Shown: piece after piece, positions 35,898 to 49,620 of the stretch
Layout: each line of letters starts with the position of its first letter
Numbering within the stretch: position 1 is the stretch's first letter
Assembly (NCBI RefSeq): GCF_014529535.1
Contig: NW_023503501.1
Location: 4,966,150-5,030,149, forward strand
DNA length: 64,000 nucleotides
From: Bradysia coprophila
Lineage: Eukaryota > Arthropoda > Insecta > Diptera > Sciaridae
Direction of reading: 5' to 3'
Program-made: the position numbers and the translations under genes
The notes under the pieces: model-generated
Told to the model about the DNA's origin: nothing
Databases searched by the model: none
Seen by the model: the letters and a program-made list of their open reading frames with translations, nothing else

Positions 35898-38181
35898 GTC
35901 CAGCAATGTTATCATAATTATACGTCCAAAATTAGAAACCATTCAATGCCTTGTTTGTATCATACACGTTATACAATTTAAAAAAAAGACAGACTGCAGG
36001 TAGAATTGACGCTTATTAAATTTATTAAACTTACAAAATGGCATTTTTACTTGCGTTGGGAGCGAATTTTTGGTCCGTGTCCTGGCACATGATGTAGGTA
36101 ATTTTTGGTGTCCTTTATCAACAGACTTACTCCCATTCCTGCATTATCATAGTCACATGTTACCTTCAACGACGACAACAATGAATAATGAGCTCCAGCT
36201 AAATATGTGTTTGAACTAATGAAGTAAAAGATTCATTCACATTCTGTCAACAATAATTAAATAAATTGAAGTAACAGATTCTATTACTATCCTAAGACTA
36301 TCTTGTGCAAATAAACATTTGAACATAATTAAGTAAATGCATGTGAACAAATGAAGTAGCAGATTTAATTGGCGCTTGTCGCTTCTAAAAAACTAAAGGT
36401 ATGTGTGACGGGACACCGTGAAACAAATTTTATGTATTCAGAGGAGAGGTTTGTGAAAAGATCGTTTCGACTAATTTCAATCGGATTATTTCACCATTTT
36501 TCTGACAATGTGCAATTGCAACAATATGCATCAATTTCTTTATATGACTGACGAAATATAATTAATGTATATAAATTGTCCAGGGTTGGGGTCATATTAA
36601 CAATAAAACCTTTTTTTTAAATAATTAATTGCAATTAAAACATTAAATAAGTATTTACAAAGTGACTGTATCATCTGTTATGGACTCTGAATACAGAAAA
36701 AGGAATAGGTTCAAGCAAAAGATAGAAAGATGAACCTAGCTATAAATCTTTTAGGGATCAAAGTGCGCGAGCGATTTTTTTATTTAGATTTAAATCCCTC
36801 AAGGATTACTTGAACTATTCTCCAAAGCTCTTATCTTTAGGAAAATTAAATTTTGATCTTTTGAGATTTGCGATAGAACTGAAAAAATGAATTTTCATAA
36901 TCTTTTTTAACTTTTGAGTTTCTCAAAGTTGCACCACTCCTGATGGTCCGCCATCTTCTCAGTTCTAGAACTACACAATTTTGAAGGATTTGTGAGGATT
37001 CTTTTCTTGTGACGGTGTGAATTCGTCTTTACATTTCATAAAGATGGTTGATCAAAGTGATCACAGATAAATATGTTTGCCATTTGAGGGTGACCAGATC
37101 GATAATTTAAAGAAATATGATTGGTCTGAAAGTATGTCATTGTTGATTTGATTGGTCTATAATTGCGTTGTACAAAGATGGCTGCCGTTGGGTTTGCTTG
37201 ATTGAAAATTACCAATTAAGAGTGATTTGTTAAAACTGATGTCACATGATGCATTTCATTTGATATTATTTTATATTTTATATGGATGAAATGTTGCGTC
37301 AGCTGAATATAACACAGTTGGATTATAATACATTTTGCAACAGCTGGGATTACGTAAATAGATGTGTCTTGTGAGACACCAAGTCAGTCAGATATTAGTT
37401 AAAGTTAGGAACTAACAATTTATAACGTTTTTGAAAAATTAATGAAGTGAAAATTTAATGTTTTTCAATTCTACACTAAAATTAATTCTAGCATTTGGGG
37501 GGTCCAAAATTTTACCAGTTTCAAGGAATTTGAGGGAGTTCTGAGGGGTTTTTTTTAGTTATCTTGGAAAAGTTTTGGCTATTGAGGTTGTAGTATGTTG
37601 GTTACCCAAAATTACAGAACCCAACATGGTCCATCATTTTACCAGTTCTAGAACTCTTGGATTTTCAAGGAATTTCTGAGGTTTTTTTGGGTTCTCTTCT
37701 GGTCTTTTGAGATTATTGAGGTGCTAATGTGGTGCTTCTTAAAAATTCGACCGTGGTACATGATCCACAATCATCTCAGTTCTAGAATTTACGGAATTTG
37801 AAGGATTTTTGAGGGTTTTTTTGTGGGCTCGTGTCCTTCTGGACTTTAGAGATTGTTGATTGAAATCTGTTCTCGCTTGTTCGTCAAATCGGGCAGTAGG
37901 TTTCTATTTTTTTATTTTTACAAGTTGTCGTGGTGCATCGTCTCCACTGAAACCCCGTGTTATAACCACCTATGTAATAAACACATAACTAAACGACCGT
38001 ACCTCAATCAATACTTTCGTGAATTTTTACAGAACAAAGGAAAAGGCGAAATTACAAAATCACTCTACGTACAAAGTTTAGGAAATTGCACCAGCAACAC
38101 TTCCGGTTATTTGCATCAAATTAGTTTGACAGTCATATAAATAACTAGTTGTAACGATCGATTCGCATTACGTTACATAAA
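35898..38181. other. Intergenic; dispersed repeat (inverse) and diverged tandem repeat
   Basis: About 36200-36365 is an inverse copy of the TTACTTCATT repeat. From about 37490 to 37870, three diverged units of roughly 125-145 bp, with cores like CAGTTCTAGAA then GGAATTTGAAGGATTTTTGAG, run in tandem. A relative lies at 36950-37020. No coding sequence is recognised. Confidence 0.5.
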
Positions 38182-40477
38182 ATGTTGATACTATTTTTGT
38201 TTGTGATCGGCGTCTTCTATGTGCAATTCTATTTGTACAAAAGACGATTGACGAAGAACATAACACATTTACCAGTCGCAAAAGGATTACCTCTAGTTGG
38301 GATCTGTCATCGGTTCATCGGGAAAAGTACTACCGGTAATTTGCGATTTACTTTGATATGGACCATCATCAGACGTTTAGTGGCGAAACTGTTGCCTTTA
38401 CTAACTCGATACTCGCCTGCACATATTGAAAATGTGTTAGAAGTTCTAGTTTTTTGTAATTAAATTTCTTTTTTCATCAAGAAATCTACCACGAACTAAT
38501 TAAACTCAGCGAGACATATCAAAATCCATCAATAGCATGGTTTTGTTCAACGCTAATCATTGTGATTTCGAGCGCAGAAGATATGCAGATCGTTCTGAAT
38601 TCGCCCGACTGCCTACAAAAAGCACATTTGTATGATAACTTGGCCGTTAACGATGGAATTTTCAAATCGAAAGGTAATTGTTAAAGCAAATGTACAGTCG
38701 CGCTTCAAGTCTGAAACTCCAAATTATACAAATTGCATTTGCCAAGTACATTGAATGAAAGATTCGATTGTGTTTCAGCACATATTTGGAAGCAACACCG
38801 AAAACTTCTGAATCCAACGTTTAACCATAAAATCCTTACATCATTCATTCCAATTTTCAACGAAAAATCCAAAATTATGGCAGACAAATTGAAGCAGATG
38901 CTGAATCAAGAGAATCTTTTTGATATTAGCAAACCATTTTTCGCTTGTACATTGGACACCGTCTGTGGTAAGTCTGAGGATACGGTGAGGTGAGGTATAA
39001 CTAATGAAATGGCAAAAGAAAACGTATTAGAGTTGAGTCTAATACCTCAACCAGTTAAACATTTTCAATGGAGAGGGCAGTCATTGCAAGAGATCTGTCA
39101 TCCATTATTAAACTTCCTGTCTTGCCTAAAATCGATTTAAGGATAACTCTTCTCACTAGCAATGTATTCTATATCCAGCAACATCTCTAGGAGCCAATTT
39201 CGACTTTCAAAAGGAGAAAAATTGTGATATCTTAGAGAGTATGGAAAAGTAAGAACTTAAATGTGATACTACAGCTACTGGTGACTGACATAAATTTTCA
39301 CTTCATAAAAGATACTCGGAAATGGCAGCTGAACGACTGGTTAAAGTTTGGCTACATTGGGACTTCATTTACAAATGGTCCAACCTTTGTAAAGTTCAAA
39401 GCAAAATGTTAAAAATTTTTGAAACTCTTCCGAAGGAGGTACATTCCATTGTGTCCATTCCAATAAGCTCTCTCGTTACGTATTAGTCAAAATTTTTTAA
39501 AATCCCACCAAACTTAGATCTTTCGCGTGAAACAAAAAGAGTTCTACGAAGCAAAGTCAAATTCCAATCAAGATCTAGATGAATCCGAAGAATTTAAAGA
39601 GCCGCAAATATTTGTAAATGAACTCTTGCGACTACAGTCGAAAGGACTGTTTGACGATAAGGTGGTATATGATCAAATCGTTACAATGGTCGTTGGAGTA
39701 AGATTAGTCGCTAAAATTTCGTTCAGCTGCATTTTGTACTATCGCAATTTCTATTCAGGGTAACGAAACCACAGCATTAACATCATCGCATGTTATCCTT
39801 ATGCTGGCGATGCATCAAGACATACAAGAGAGAGTATTCCAAGAAATCAAATCAGCCCATGCCGACCAATACTGTGATACAGATGCTGAAGCAATGACAA
39901 AGATGCACTACTTAGAGATGGTAATTCGTGAAACAATGAGAATGTTGCCGGTAGGCCCATTTTTGGGTAGAGAAACTCTAGCCGATGTAAAAATCAGTAT
40001 GTCTTGGGTAGGATCGTATTCGATTGACAGAATGCATCATGAACCACTCATTTCAGGTAATTGCACAATACCCAAAGGAACTTTGCTGCTATTAGCGTTC
40101 CACGTTTTGCATCGTGATAAATCGGTGTGGGGACCGACACCTGAAAAATTCGATCCAGACCACTTTCTTCCGGAGAAAGTAGCTCGAAGACATCCATACG
40201 CTTTTCTTCCTTTCTCTGGCGGGCCGAGAAATTGTATCGGTACGTATGAGACAAGTTTGTTGGAACAGTTACATACCACATAGCGTAACGAAATCAATGA
40301 CTTTGTCTTCTAGGAATCAAATACGCTTGGATGTCGATGAAGGTAATGATTTCTGCATTGGTACGACGTTACAAATTCACTACTGATCTCAAATTTGAAG
40401 ACCTAGTACTTAAGTGGGATATTACATTGAGAATTGCAGACGGACATATGGTTCGAATTGAACCCCGTATTTATTAA
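38182..40477 (+). CDS. Cytochrome P450, CYP4/CYP313-like
   Basis: Nine exons join in frame to 498 aa: 38182-38335, 38482-38673, 38779-38967, 39179-39248, 39312-39438, 39518-39697, 39759-39996, 40057-40239 and 40314-40477. The N-terminus is a membrane anchor (MLILFLFVIGVFYVQFYLY). P450 landmarks are WKQHRKLLNPTF (helix C), GGNETTALT at 304-312 (I-helix oxygen site, with Asn-Glu where many have Ala-Gly-x-Asp/Glu), the ExxR pair Glu362/Arg365 in RETMRMLP, and the haem loop PFSGGPRNCIG with ligand Cys443. These are microsomal monooxygenases of fatty acids, hormones or xenobiotics. The substrate is not predictable. All splice phases agree and no lesion is seen, so it looks functional. Clan CYP4 is firm; the subfamily is not. 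Confidence 0.93.
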
Positions 40478-40489
40478 ACGATTTACTGA

Positions 40490-40495
40490 AATAAA
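40490..40495 (+). terminator. Poly(A) signal of the P450 gene
   Basis: AATAAA begins 13 nt after the stop codon, giving a very short 3' UTR if used. Confidence 0.5.
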
Positions 40496-43400
40496 CGACA
40501 ACGAAAAAGACCCTAGAAAGTGTACTCTTTAATAGTGTGTTAAGCCATAGCATTAACACTCGCATTTCAGACGTCAAAAAGCCTCCACATTTTAATACAT
40601 TTGATACACTTGCATGGGTTGTGTGTTCTACCTCACACCAAGAAAGAAAGACTACTGTTTTAATGAAGGTAATATAAAGCCCATTCTGATACCATCAGCG
40701 CCTCAAACTCCAAATATTTTCTATGTTAATATGCTGGGTCAAACCCTGTAACTAACAAACCTAACCTAACCTAATAAAAAATTGTCTATTCCAAAGCTCA
40801 AAAAGCTAAAAAGCAAAAAAACTCACTTCTTTACTCGGGTATAAATTGCAGGTTTTGCATGGAAAACTTAGTAGAGTGTCGGTTTTTCAATAAAATATTA
40901 TTCAAATCCGATCACAATCCAATTTTCTTTGCAAAATATAATTGAAACATTTGGTTTCACTCCAGTTAATTTTGAAATTAAGTTAGTTTTGAGTTTAGTT
41001 TCCACTGAATTATTGGCAAAGACGGTAAATTTTTCATACAAAATCTGCAATCTATACCCCAGTACACGCCATCCACAGTAAATTTATGAACCCGCTCCGT
41101 CACTTATATTCCCTGGCCTGGAAACTAGCTGTTTTGATAAAAAGAAACTGTTCCGAGAAGTCAAGATCTCTAACGAGAGAAATGATAAGCGCGGCCACTC
41201 ATGGAACACGCCTGACGATGACATTGATTGATTACGTGTAACCGATGGGAGAAAAACTCCAAATAAAAATCCAACCAATCCGTCAAAAAAATATGTGAAA
41301 TTGAGAGACGAAATGAGAGAGAAAATTGTTGAAAAAAATATGCCTCAGTCGTGTTCTATACCAGCCATGAGTGGTCGCGCTTATCATTTCTCTGTCTCTA
41401 ACCAACGCCGCACTGTCTAGCACCGAAGCTGACTTTGACGTCACTCAAATAGAGGACTGAACCGATCAAAGTTGGCCATTCTTTTTCATACAATGGCTAT
41501 CAAAAATTTAAAAAAATAGTCAACAGGTGTGTTTTTGGCCTTCTAATTGAGTGATGTCAAAGTCAGCTTCGGTGCTTGACAGTGCTTTGCTCTAACTCAT
41601 AGCTCGTCAAAACACAAAGGTATAATGGAACATATTTACACATTGCAAGCATGTGTTACAATAGATGAATAACGTAAAATCTGATGTTGAATAGCAGAGT
41701 TAACTTGCGGTAAGTATAGTCATTTAGATGCTACATGGACTTTCAAAAGAATTCTCGAGCTGTCGCTCTCATGTAAAGCCTTTGCCTTGTTACCTCAACT
41801 CCAAACCCGAAAAAATGTAAAAGAAAAGGAAAATTTCCGTTTTTGTTTAAGTTTTGTTGATTAGAGGCAAAGTCGAGATCAAAAAGCACACGAAAGCTTC
41901 GAAGGAAATGCTTGAAATATTAAAAGCTATGGTTTTCTATGCATGTATAGCATGTAATAGTAGATTGTGTACATACTTTCTTGGCAATTCTCATACACAC
42001 ACCATAAGTGTGTACATAAGTGCTTGTATATATACAAATATTTGTACATAGTTACTAGAATACAATAAGTGGATGGAATTTTTCAACTAAGCCTAAGATG
42101 GGGCTGTTGTGCTAACGCAGCGTTTAATCTTCCTACGCATAATATTCTCATAATCAAAGTGCGTTGAAATTAATGTTTCTGGTTCATTTTTTCCACTGTT
42201 CAAATTCTGAGGCACACTTACGGCGCAAATTTTTCTCTTTGACTTAGTATTAGAGGGTTGTAGCCATCAGAGCCGAAGGCAAGTGCTATGATCCACTAGT
42301 AAAAACAACAATTTCCAATCACAGTAATGATCACATGAGCCCGTCATTTCTGTAAACTGTAAGGAGGTCACTCAGATTGCCATTATAATCACGAGATCTG
42401 TTTGTTTTTTGTATGAAAATCCGTCATATAGGTTTCTTCCATCGTACGGTAAAAACGAATTTTGACAGACCGAAAACAACCAACCACCATCCACAGAAGC
42501 AAACATAAACAAATTTGTTCGTTAAAACTTTAAAGTTTCGTACCGTATCGCAAGCATGTAAAATATACCTATTAACCTATTACAGGTTAAGCATATGACC
42601 AGTATTATCATCGGGTCTATTGATCAAATCATTTTTAATCGGTTGATCCCGGGTGAAAATAAAAGAGTCACTTCTCAAAAGACAATAGAGATGAGACCGC
42701 GAGACTACGTATTTCGAACATTTGAGACTTTTGTTTTTCACTAGGGATTTCTCATCTTGTGCTTCAATTGTTTTAACATGTATTTTACTATATAAAAGAC
42801 CTTACCCAGAGCCTGTCATTATTTTTGTCGTCGTTGTCGATAACAGATGAATAGCTGCATGTGGCAGGTTAATATGATTCGATCATAGATTATAAAATCG
42901 GAATTCATTTCACGGAGTCGTAGAACATTCAAACGGCATTGCGTTAGCTTGCATCGCATTCCCCTACTAACATTACGAGCCGATACCGTAACTGTAAACA
43001 AATGTCAAAGTTTCAAAATTTTTAAGAATAAAATATGTCTAGGACTGTGTCGTGACGAGAGACTATAATTTTGCCATAAATTCCTACTAAATCTGTGATT
43101 ATCAACTACAATTTGGCTACCTGTTAAGGTATAATATCGGGATGTTTAGTTAATATTGAAAAAAATTTGATTTTATTGATGCTAGGCGCTAATTTATTGC
43201 TTTCGTGTTGTCTTCCTGTTCTTTAAGAGAAAGTGGATGATGAATAATGGAATTACGTCAATAATTTTTTTTTCTTCTTTGCTCGAAAACCACACAATAA
43301 TAAATGTTTTTTTGTGCGTTGTCTGGGGCGTTTCGGATAAAATTGTTGTGTTATCTTCGCGGAATTAAACAGCCAGCTATTGAACCAAACATTCCTTGCA

Positions 43401-45386
43401 TCGCATTCGTTGTTTGTGTTACAGATCGTGTGTGTGTTTGTTCATTTAACTAACTAAAGAAAGAATTAAATTTTCATTGCTAGTTCATGCACAAGGTAAC
43501 ATGGAAAATAATCAACTCAACAGATTTTGTTTCTATATTTTGATCACGGTGTACATTCAAACACCTCAAACATAGGCAAAAAATTCGTTGCACTGGTCGA
43601 TTACATTAAATCTTATTATTGTAACAGACAAACAAAATTGAATTTACAAACAATCTTTTGAATATTGTCGTTTCTATTTTTGAGATCCACTCAGACATTT
43701 ATACGAATTGTGTTCTGTGAGTTGTATGGTAACTTGTTGAGATTGTGTTGATAAGCTGGTTAATATTGAAACAGACGAAAATACGTCACATATAAAGCGA
43801 AGACAATTAATTATACGATGGACTGAAATTGCGTCAAACGATCCTCATAAATAAACAAATTGATTTTCACCTATATGTGCTATACATAAATTCTAATAAT
43901 GAGATGATTCAAGTGGTGTCGCGGATTCAAAACCCTTTAGCAATTTATCACTAACTGAATAATGGCTTCGCTGTAATGCCTCTTAATTTGACCAAGATAT
44001 TATAAGAACCAAAAGCAGTGCAAATAAATTTAACTGCCATACAATCAATGGTACGTTAAAAGTGGTACGGAAGTGCTGAGATAAGAAAAAGAATTGATTA
44101 ACAGTGACTTGTGAATGAAACTTTTCTTCATTCTCTTTTTTGCATGTTCATGAGATGTCGTTGTAACTTTTCATAAACGGCTAGTTATTTAAATGAAAAT
44201 AACAGATGACCGAAGGCTATAACGTTGTCTTATAAATATAGGTTTTAACGAATGAAGTAAAAGATTCTGCTTCATATTCTGAACGATACTTTGAACATAA
44301 GAAGTAGCAGATTCAAAATAAATTCATATGACAATACGCTAGCCGATTCTGAAAGGTTCAATGTGATCTATTTAGTAACAAGAAAACACAATCACTTTTG
44401 CGTCAACTTTGTGTGTCGATTATTTAGTAAACTGACATTTCCTAATCAACCGAAGCATATATCAGATTAGCGCATTTTAGTGGTTACAAAGGTAGAAAAG
44501 CCATCCATAAGAATAAGTTAGTTCAAGTAAAACGTCTTCTAGACATAACACCTACCTGTCGTGCTATTATTGTATTGGATATACTGCATATTACATTAGT
44601 AAGTCTAATATCCAATAGTTTGCATCTCGATAATTTTTCCTGTGCATCGCCGGATCGAACGTTTAAGTCCAAAATAAAACCGTCTGTTTTGTTTGTGTAG
44701 GAAATTGAAAATTTTTGGGTAGTTTGCCAATTTTTCGGTTTGTTTTATACAGGTGCCTTTCGCGAAAAATTTGTTTAAAAAAGAAATGTTTGCGCTGAGA
44801 AGCAGAAAAAAAAACACAAATCAAAATATTGAACAAGCATCAGTCGATTTTTCATCTTGAAAGTGTATAACAATTTCTATAACATCCAATATTCAAATGT
44901 GCGAAATACTATCGGCAATGGCGTATTTATCACCAACGTAAGACAAAACTTATTTAATTATTTGTTAACTACATCAACTACAGAAATAAGCTATGATCTA
45001 CGGATGATGTTGTCTTGTCACAGTGAATCGAATGTTAAACAAATGAAGTAAACGAATTTCTGTCAATGGCTTAAGCAACGGAAGTAGTAGATCCTGTGAT
45101 TATAATGTGATACGAGTGTCGTTCCTAAAAATTTCTGACCTGACAGGTTTAGTAACAGTTCTGATCTGTTGCGGTTCACCTATCTAATCGCATATATAAA
45201 GTGACTCGAAGTAATACGAGCCTAGAACTAGGCGTTTTATCAATCAGTTTTAACTTAACCGTGCGTTCGCTCTCATCCGAAGGTTTTCTCTTGATCGTTA
45301 CATTTTGGTTTTGATGATTAAAGAAACGACATCCCTTTCGATATGTGCATCAACTCAAATCATTTTTCTTTCTTTTTACCAGAACT
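40496..45386. other. Repeat-rich spacer before the SH3 gene
   Basis: It contains two inverted-repeat elements at 41178-41585 (listed separately), a GAGCCGAAGGCAAG motif near 42270, and copies of the dispersed TTACTTCATT repeat at about 42585-42870 (plus, internally interrupted), 44170-44345 (minus) and 44990-45120 (minus). The first exon and promoter of the SH3 gene may lie in the last few hundred bases before the acceptor at 45382. No other coding sequence is recognised. Confidence 0.5.
41178..41585. mobile_element. Two adjacent inverted-repeat MITE-like elements
   Basis: The first has arms AGAGAAATGATAAGCGCGGC at about 41180 and the inverse near 41372-41400 (GGTCGCGCTTATCATTTCTC). The second runs from about 41412 (CACTGTCTAGCACCGAAGCT) to 41585 (AGCTTCGGTGCTTGACAGTG), with arms of about 37 bp. 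Both are non-coding. No clean target duplication was identified. Confidence 0.6.
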
Positions 45387-47017
45387 ATGACTATTCCATC
45401 ACGACCAGCTCCACCTCCTCCACAATCAGTACGCACTCAAGACCGCCAACATTCGTCGTCAATAAATCAACCACAATCACGATACGGATCAACAAACTGG
45501 GCATCGTTCGACAATAACCTGTTCGAACAACCAACGGACATTGTTCAAAGTAAAAAGAATGCGCCGCCTCCAAGGCCTCCGCCACCTAAAATCAGTAGTC
45601 AACCATTCAAAAAGCCCAGTCAGCCCACATCCGTTAACCTATTATCAAATTTGTTTGGCAAAGCTAAATTAAACGGAACAAAAGCATCGACACACTCATC
45701 GAATACATCCAGATCTGTAACACCCAATGATATACCAAAATTGGCTGCACCTCCAACGTCATCACATTCGCATGATGCACCGCTAGAGCTTATCAGCTTC
45801 GATTCGCCGCCAAATTCTCCGACGCTTACACAAAAATCGAATAGTGACTGCAACAGCATCAACAGCAGTTTCAGTTCAGATTCCAATAATTACTTACCTC
45901 AGAACGGTTGCACGTCACAACCGGAAAGTGGCTTCGAGGATGATTTTTCATTCGGTAAAGATCCGTGGGAAACAAATGATCCATTTTCGCCGTTGCCATA
46001 CGATGGACCGAAATCCACAACGCCCTATCAGAAACCGGTAACGATCGGTTCAACGTCATTTTATTCGTATGATTTATATGGCAGTGGTACGGCAAAAACA
46101 TCTACTGATTTTGTTGATCCTTTATGCAACGGGAAAAGTTTATTAACGAAAGAGCCAGCGCTCACAAAACCGACCATCATCAAACCAGCCATCACCAAAC
46201 CGAAACCAAAATTGAATGTAATGCAGTCGAATGGGTTGACCATTTTGCAATTTTAAATTAATTTCGGTTTTGTGGTTGAAATTTCAGAATTCATATCAGA
46301 ACAAGGGACCAGCTCCGTCTTTGCCAATATCGAACAGTGCTGCTACTTCATCGAATCGAGTGCGAGATGAATTTGATGAGAGTGAACCCAGTTATGGTAT
46401 TGCTTTGTACGACTTTGAGCCTATTCAAGACGGAGATCTAATATTACGGGTGAGCAACTAAAAGCATTGGAACGTTGAATTCCGTTTTTCCAATTAAAAG
46501 TTTAATAAATCCATCATTGGGATAGTGAGATTCATCCATTTAGCTGCGTCGAAGTTACAGTCTTGTCTGTTTCGATTTTACAGGAGAACGAGAAAGTCTA
46601 TTTGCACAAGAAGCTAAACGACGAGTGGTACTACGGAAAGAATCGTCGAGGCTGTGAGGGAATGTTCCCGGCTAGTTATATCAATGTTAAAGTGCCAATC
46701 AGGGAATCGTCTTCGACTAAAAAACAACCATCTCCAGCAATGACATCATCGTCGATCCAAAAAAGTGAACCAACAGCTAGAGCCCTTTACAACTTTACTG
46801 CTGAAACTCACGAAGATTTGTCGTTGCAGGTAAGGAATCAAAATTTTTTTTCGAATTTTTGCTCCTATTCCGTTCAATTTATCTGACGTTCTGTCCGTCG
46901 CAGGAAAACGATATAATCACCGACCTTCAACGAATCAACGATGAATGGCTATACGGTCGCATTGGTTCCCGTCAAGGTCAGTTTCCAGCTAATTTCGTTG
47001 AATTTATCACAACGTAA
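45387..47017 (+). CDS. Adaptor protein with proline-rich region, DPW/DPF motifs and two SH3 domains
   Basis: Four exons join in frame to 450 aa: 45387-46217, 46288-46449, 46584-46829 and 46904-47017. The first ATG follows a strong acceptor at 45381-45382, so a non-coding or further coding exon lies upstream. The N-terminal 277 residues are low-complexity, with NAPPPRPPPPK and NLLSNLFGK. GKDPWETNDPFSP carries DPW and DPF motifs that bind the AP-2 appendage in endocytic adaptors. Two SH3 domains follow, about 315-371 (GIALYDFEPIQDGDLILREN...EWYYGKN) and 395-448 (ARALYNFTAETHEDLSLQEN...EWLYGRIG). Each is split at the same L-x-(E)N position by an intron. The architecture is most like SH3D19-type proteins. 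A link to clathrin traffic is inferred from motifs. No damage is seen. Confidence 0.85.
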
Positions 47018-47490
47018 ATGCAACGCGTAATTAGTGGCTGTAAACATGGAACGTCATGGCACCACACATCAATCAAAATTCGCCTTATTTTGTTAACGTA
47101 GAGTTCGATTTTTGGAAGGAAATTTTTTTAAGGCAACCAATGTTTTGATTCGCACAAACTGTGTAGGAAGTGTAAAACAATCTGTATTATTCTAGTGAAC
47201 TAAATGAAACTTTCGAAGAAAGAGCTTTAACCGCGGTATTTTACTGTACAGTTTCTAAAAAATATTTTCTCGTAACATTAAATTGGTAATTTATTGAAGT
47301 AAAACCGGCCCGTGTGTGTTTTATTGTTGCAGTTCAAAACATTCTGATGGTCATTTCACCCCCAACACCAATAACTGAGTCTATTTTATGCGCCTTCCGT
47401 ATGAATATTCCAAAATAGTCCTCCTGGTTGGTGGAAATTGTGGAATCGGATTAGGGTGGTTTTTTTTGCAAAAATTGTAAAGCTTCGTGG
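47018..47490. other. 3' UTR of the SH3 gene and spacer
   Basis: This should contain the 3' UTR of the SH3 gene; the poly(A) site was not placed. No other coding sequence is seen. Confidence 0.45.
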
Positions 47491-47494
47491 ATTG

Positions 47495-49620
47495 CATGGT
47501 AACATAAATAGTTTGTGACTAAAAAAACGTCGAAGCCGCGAGGATTTAATTTTTTGAATTTTTCTGAGCTGGCGCAAATTCATCGAAGTTTCGGTAATTC
47601 CCTTGACTGAAAGTCATGGGTCTTACGGATGATAAACACCCTAAAATGTTTGTCACACAATGATCACTACTATGATTGAAAAGGCATGAATGTATGACCA
47701 AAAACCTTAAATACAGAAAATGTTTGTCACACTTTGATGATTCGTTGATAATACGATAACTTGAGTAATTTTCAACGGATTTTCAAAAACTTTTTTTTTA
47801 ATCGACGGGGAATTAAATTAATGAGGTTAAGTTCGAAGATGGGCTATTACGGTCGGGTGTTCTTAGAGATATTCCCAAAAGAATTTTTGTCTCGTCCCTT
47901 GATTCCACGATAACTCGAGTAGTTTTCGACGGATTTCCAAAACCTTTTTTTTATACGACGGGGAATTAAATTCCTCAGGTTAAGTTCGAAGATGGGTTAC
48001 AACGGACGGGTGATCTTAGAGATATTCTCAGGAGAATTTTTGTCTGGTCGCTTGATTCCACGATAACTCGAGTAGTTTTCGACGAATTTCCAAAAACTTT
48101 TTTTTAATCGACGGGGAATTAAATTGCTGAGGCTAAGTTTGAAGATGGATTTCAACGGATTTCAAAAACTTTTTTTATTCAACGGGGAATTCCATTCCCG
48201 AGGAAGAATTTTTGTATCGTCCCGTGATATTATCGTGTTATTAGTTGAGTAATTCTTAATGGTCCACAAAAGACAATTATCCCACTAAGAAAGACATTTT
48301 TGGGTTAAGCTTGTTAATGGAATATACTGGAGTAATATTCTAGGATTCATTCCAAAATTTTGTGTGTGTAATATCTTTATATAGATGATAAGAAAAAAAT
48401 TAAAGTTTGGACGAGTGTGAACTTTGCGGCCAGAGCGAAGCGAGGGCCGTAATCACACGAGTTTCATTTTTATTCAATATGTAAGCAAGAAATTCGCCTC
48501 TTTCCAGGGTCTGTATCTCGTGCTGCCTTTTTGATGGTATCTTTTCATCAGAATCCTTTTTTCAAAACACACGACCGCAATTCACGCCGTAAGTGTGCCT
48601 AAAATTTGAATTTTAAGTGAACGATTCGATGAAAAAGTGAACCGAAAAATACATTTCAACGCTTCATTGTATGAAAATGACGCTACGTTAGAAAGACCTC
48701 CGCACTTTCCATTTTGAATTTCGACCGCACTACCGGCGTGAATAACGACCACGAATGTATTAGCTTTCAACAGAAAGTAGATTTGGTTGTAGTCACTTGA
48801 CCAGTTCTGAAAAAAGTGACCAGTGTACCGAAATTTTCATAAACTGCTCAGTTTTCTCAGGGTTGGTCAACCTGCTACAACCAAATCTATTTTATGTTGA
48901 AAGCAAACACATTCGTGGTCGTTATTGCGGTCGTACATACTTGAAAAATGATAATTTTGGTGGAAATAAATCACCAAAAGACAGTATTTAAAAATCACCC
49001 AAATGTATACTTTTCAGCAAATCATCGATGCCTCTTAAGTAATGAAAATACGTATGAGCCAGTATATGATCAAGTGCTGGAATTTCTCATATACGTGTTT
49101 TGTATCGAAAGTAGGGTACGCATACCCTGGTATACTTTTATATACTTTTAGAGTGATTTTTTTTGCTCGGATTACAAAAATCTTCTTGAGAAAAGTAGTC
49201 AGTCAGTCAAGGGATCTGACCCATCCAAAAGATGGGGCCTAGTTTGTGTGAAACTTTGATTTTTTTTTCGTAACCAAAAACGATCAGCAAAACAGTGGAA
49301 GTATTTTTATAACACGTCTTTGTGGCTTAGAAAATGTATGGTGCAAGATTGAGAAAATTGATGTTGTTGTTCCCAAGATATGACAAAAAAAGTGATATTT
49401 TCAAGCGACGGTAACGGGTTTTCGAGTGTGGTGTCTTGGACGTGTTATAAAAATACTTTCACCATTTTGCTGATCGTTTTTGGTTACGAAAAAAATCAAA
49501 GTTTCACACAAATTACCGAAACTTCGATGAATTTGCGCCAGCTCAGAAAAATTCAAAAAATTTAATCGTCGCGGCTTCGACGTTTTTTTAGTGCCACAAT
49601 ATTTATTTTACCATGAAATT
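47495..49620. mobile_element. 2.1-kb inverted-repeat element with 153-bp tandem repeats and nested hairpins
   Basis: Arms of about 110 bp at 47495-47602 and 49505-49620 are inverse copies, sharing ACTAAAAAAACGTCGAAGCC and GAGCTGGCGCAAATTCATCG. Inside the left half, a unit starting CGATAAC(T/C)(T/C)GAGTA recurs at 47754, 47908 and 48061 (period 153-154 bp), the third copy decaying after about 90 bp. Two further hairpins are nested in it. One pairs 48740-48792 with 48875-48928; the other pairs 49245-49317 with 49438-49508. A GAGCGAAGCGAGGGCC motif lies at about 48428. Open frames are repeat-derived. The class is unknown, and the structure suggests a composite foldback element. Confidence 0.65.

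Noticed and set aside
40752-40776. Short (CCTAA)3 run resembling the arthropod TTAGG telomere repeat
   Set aside because: Three units are too few to mean anything, and flies generally lack this telomere type.
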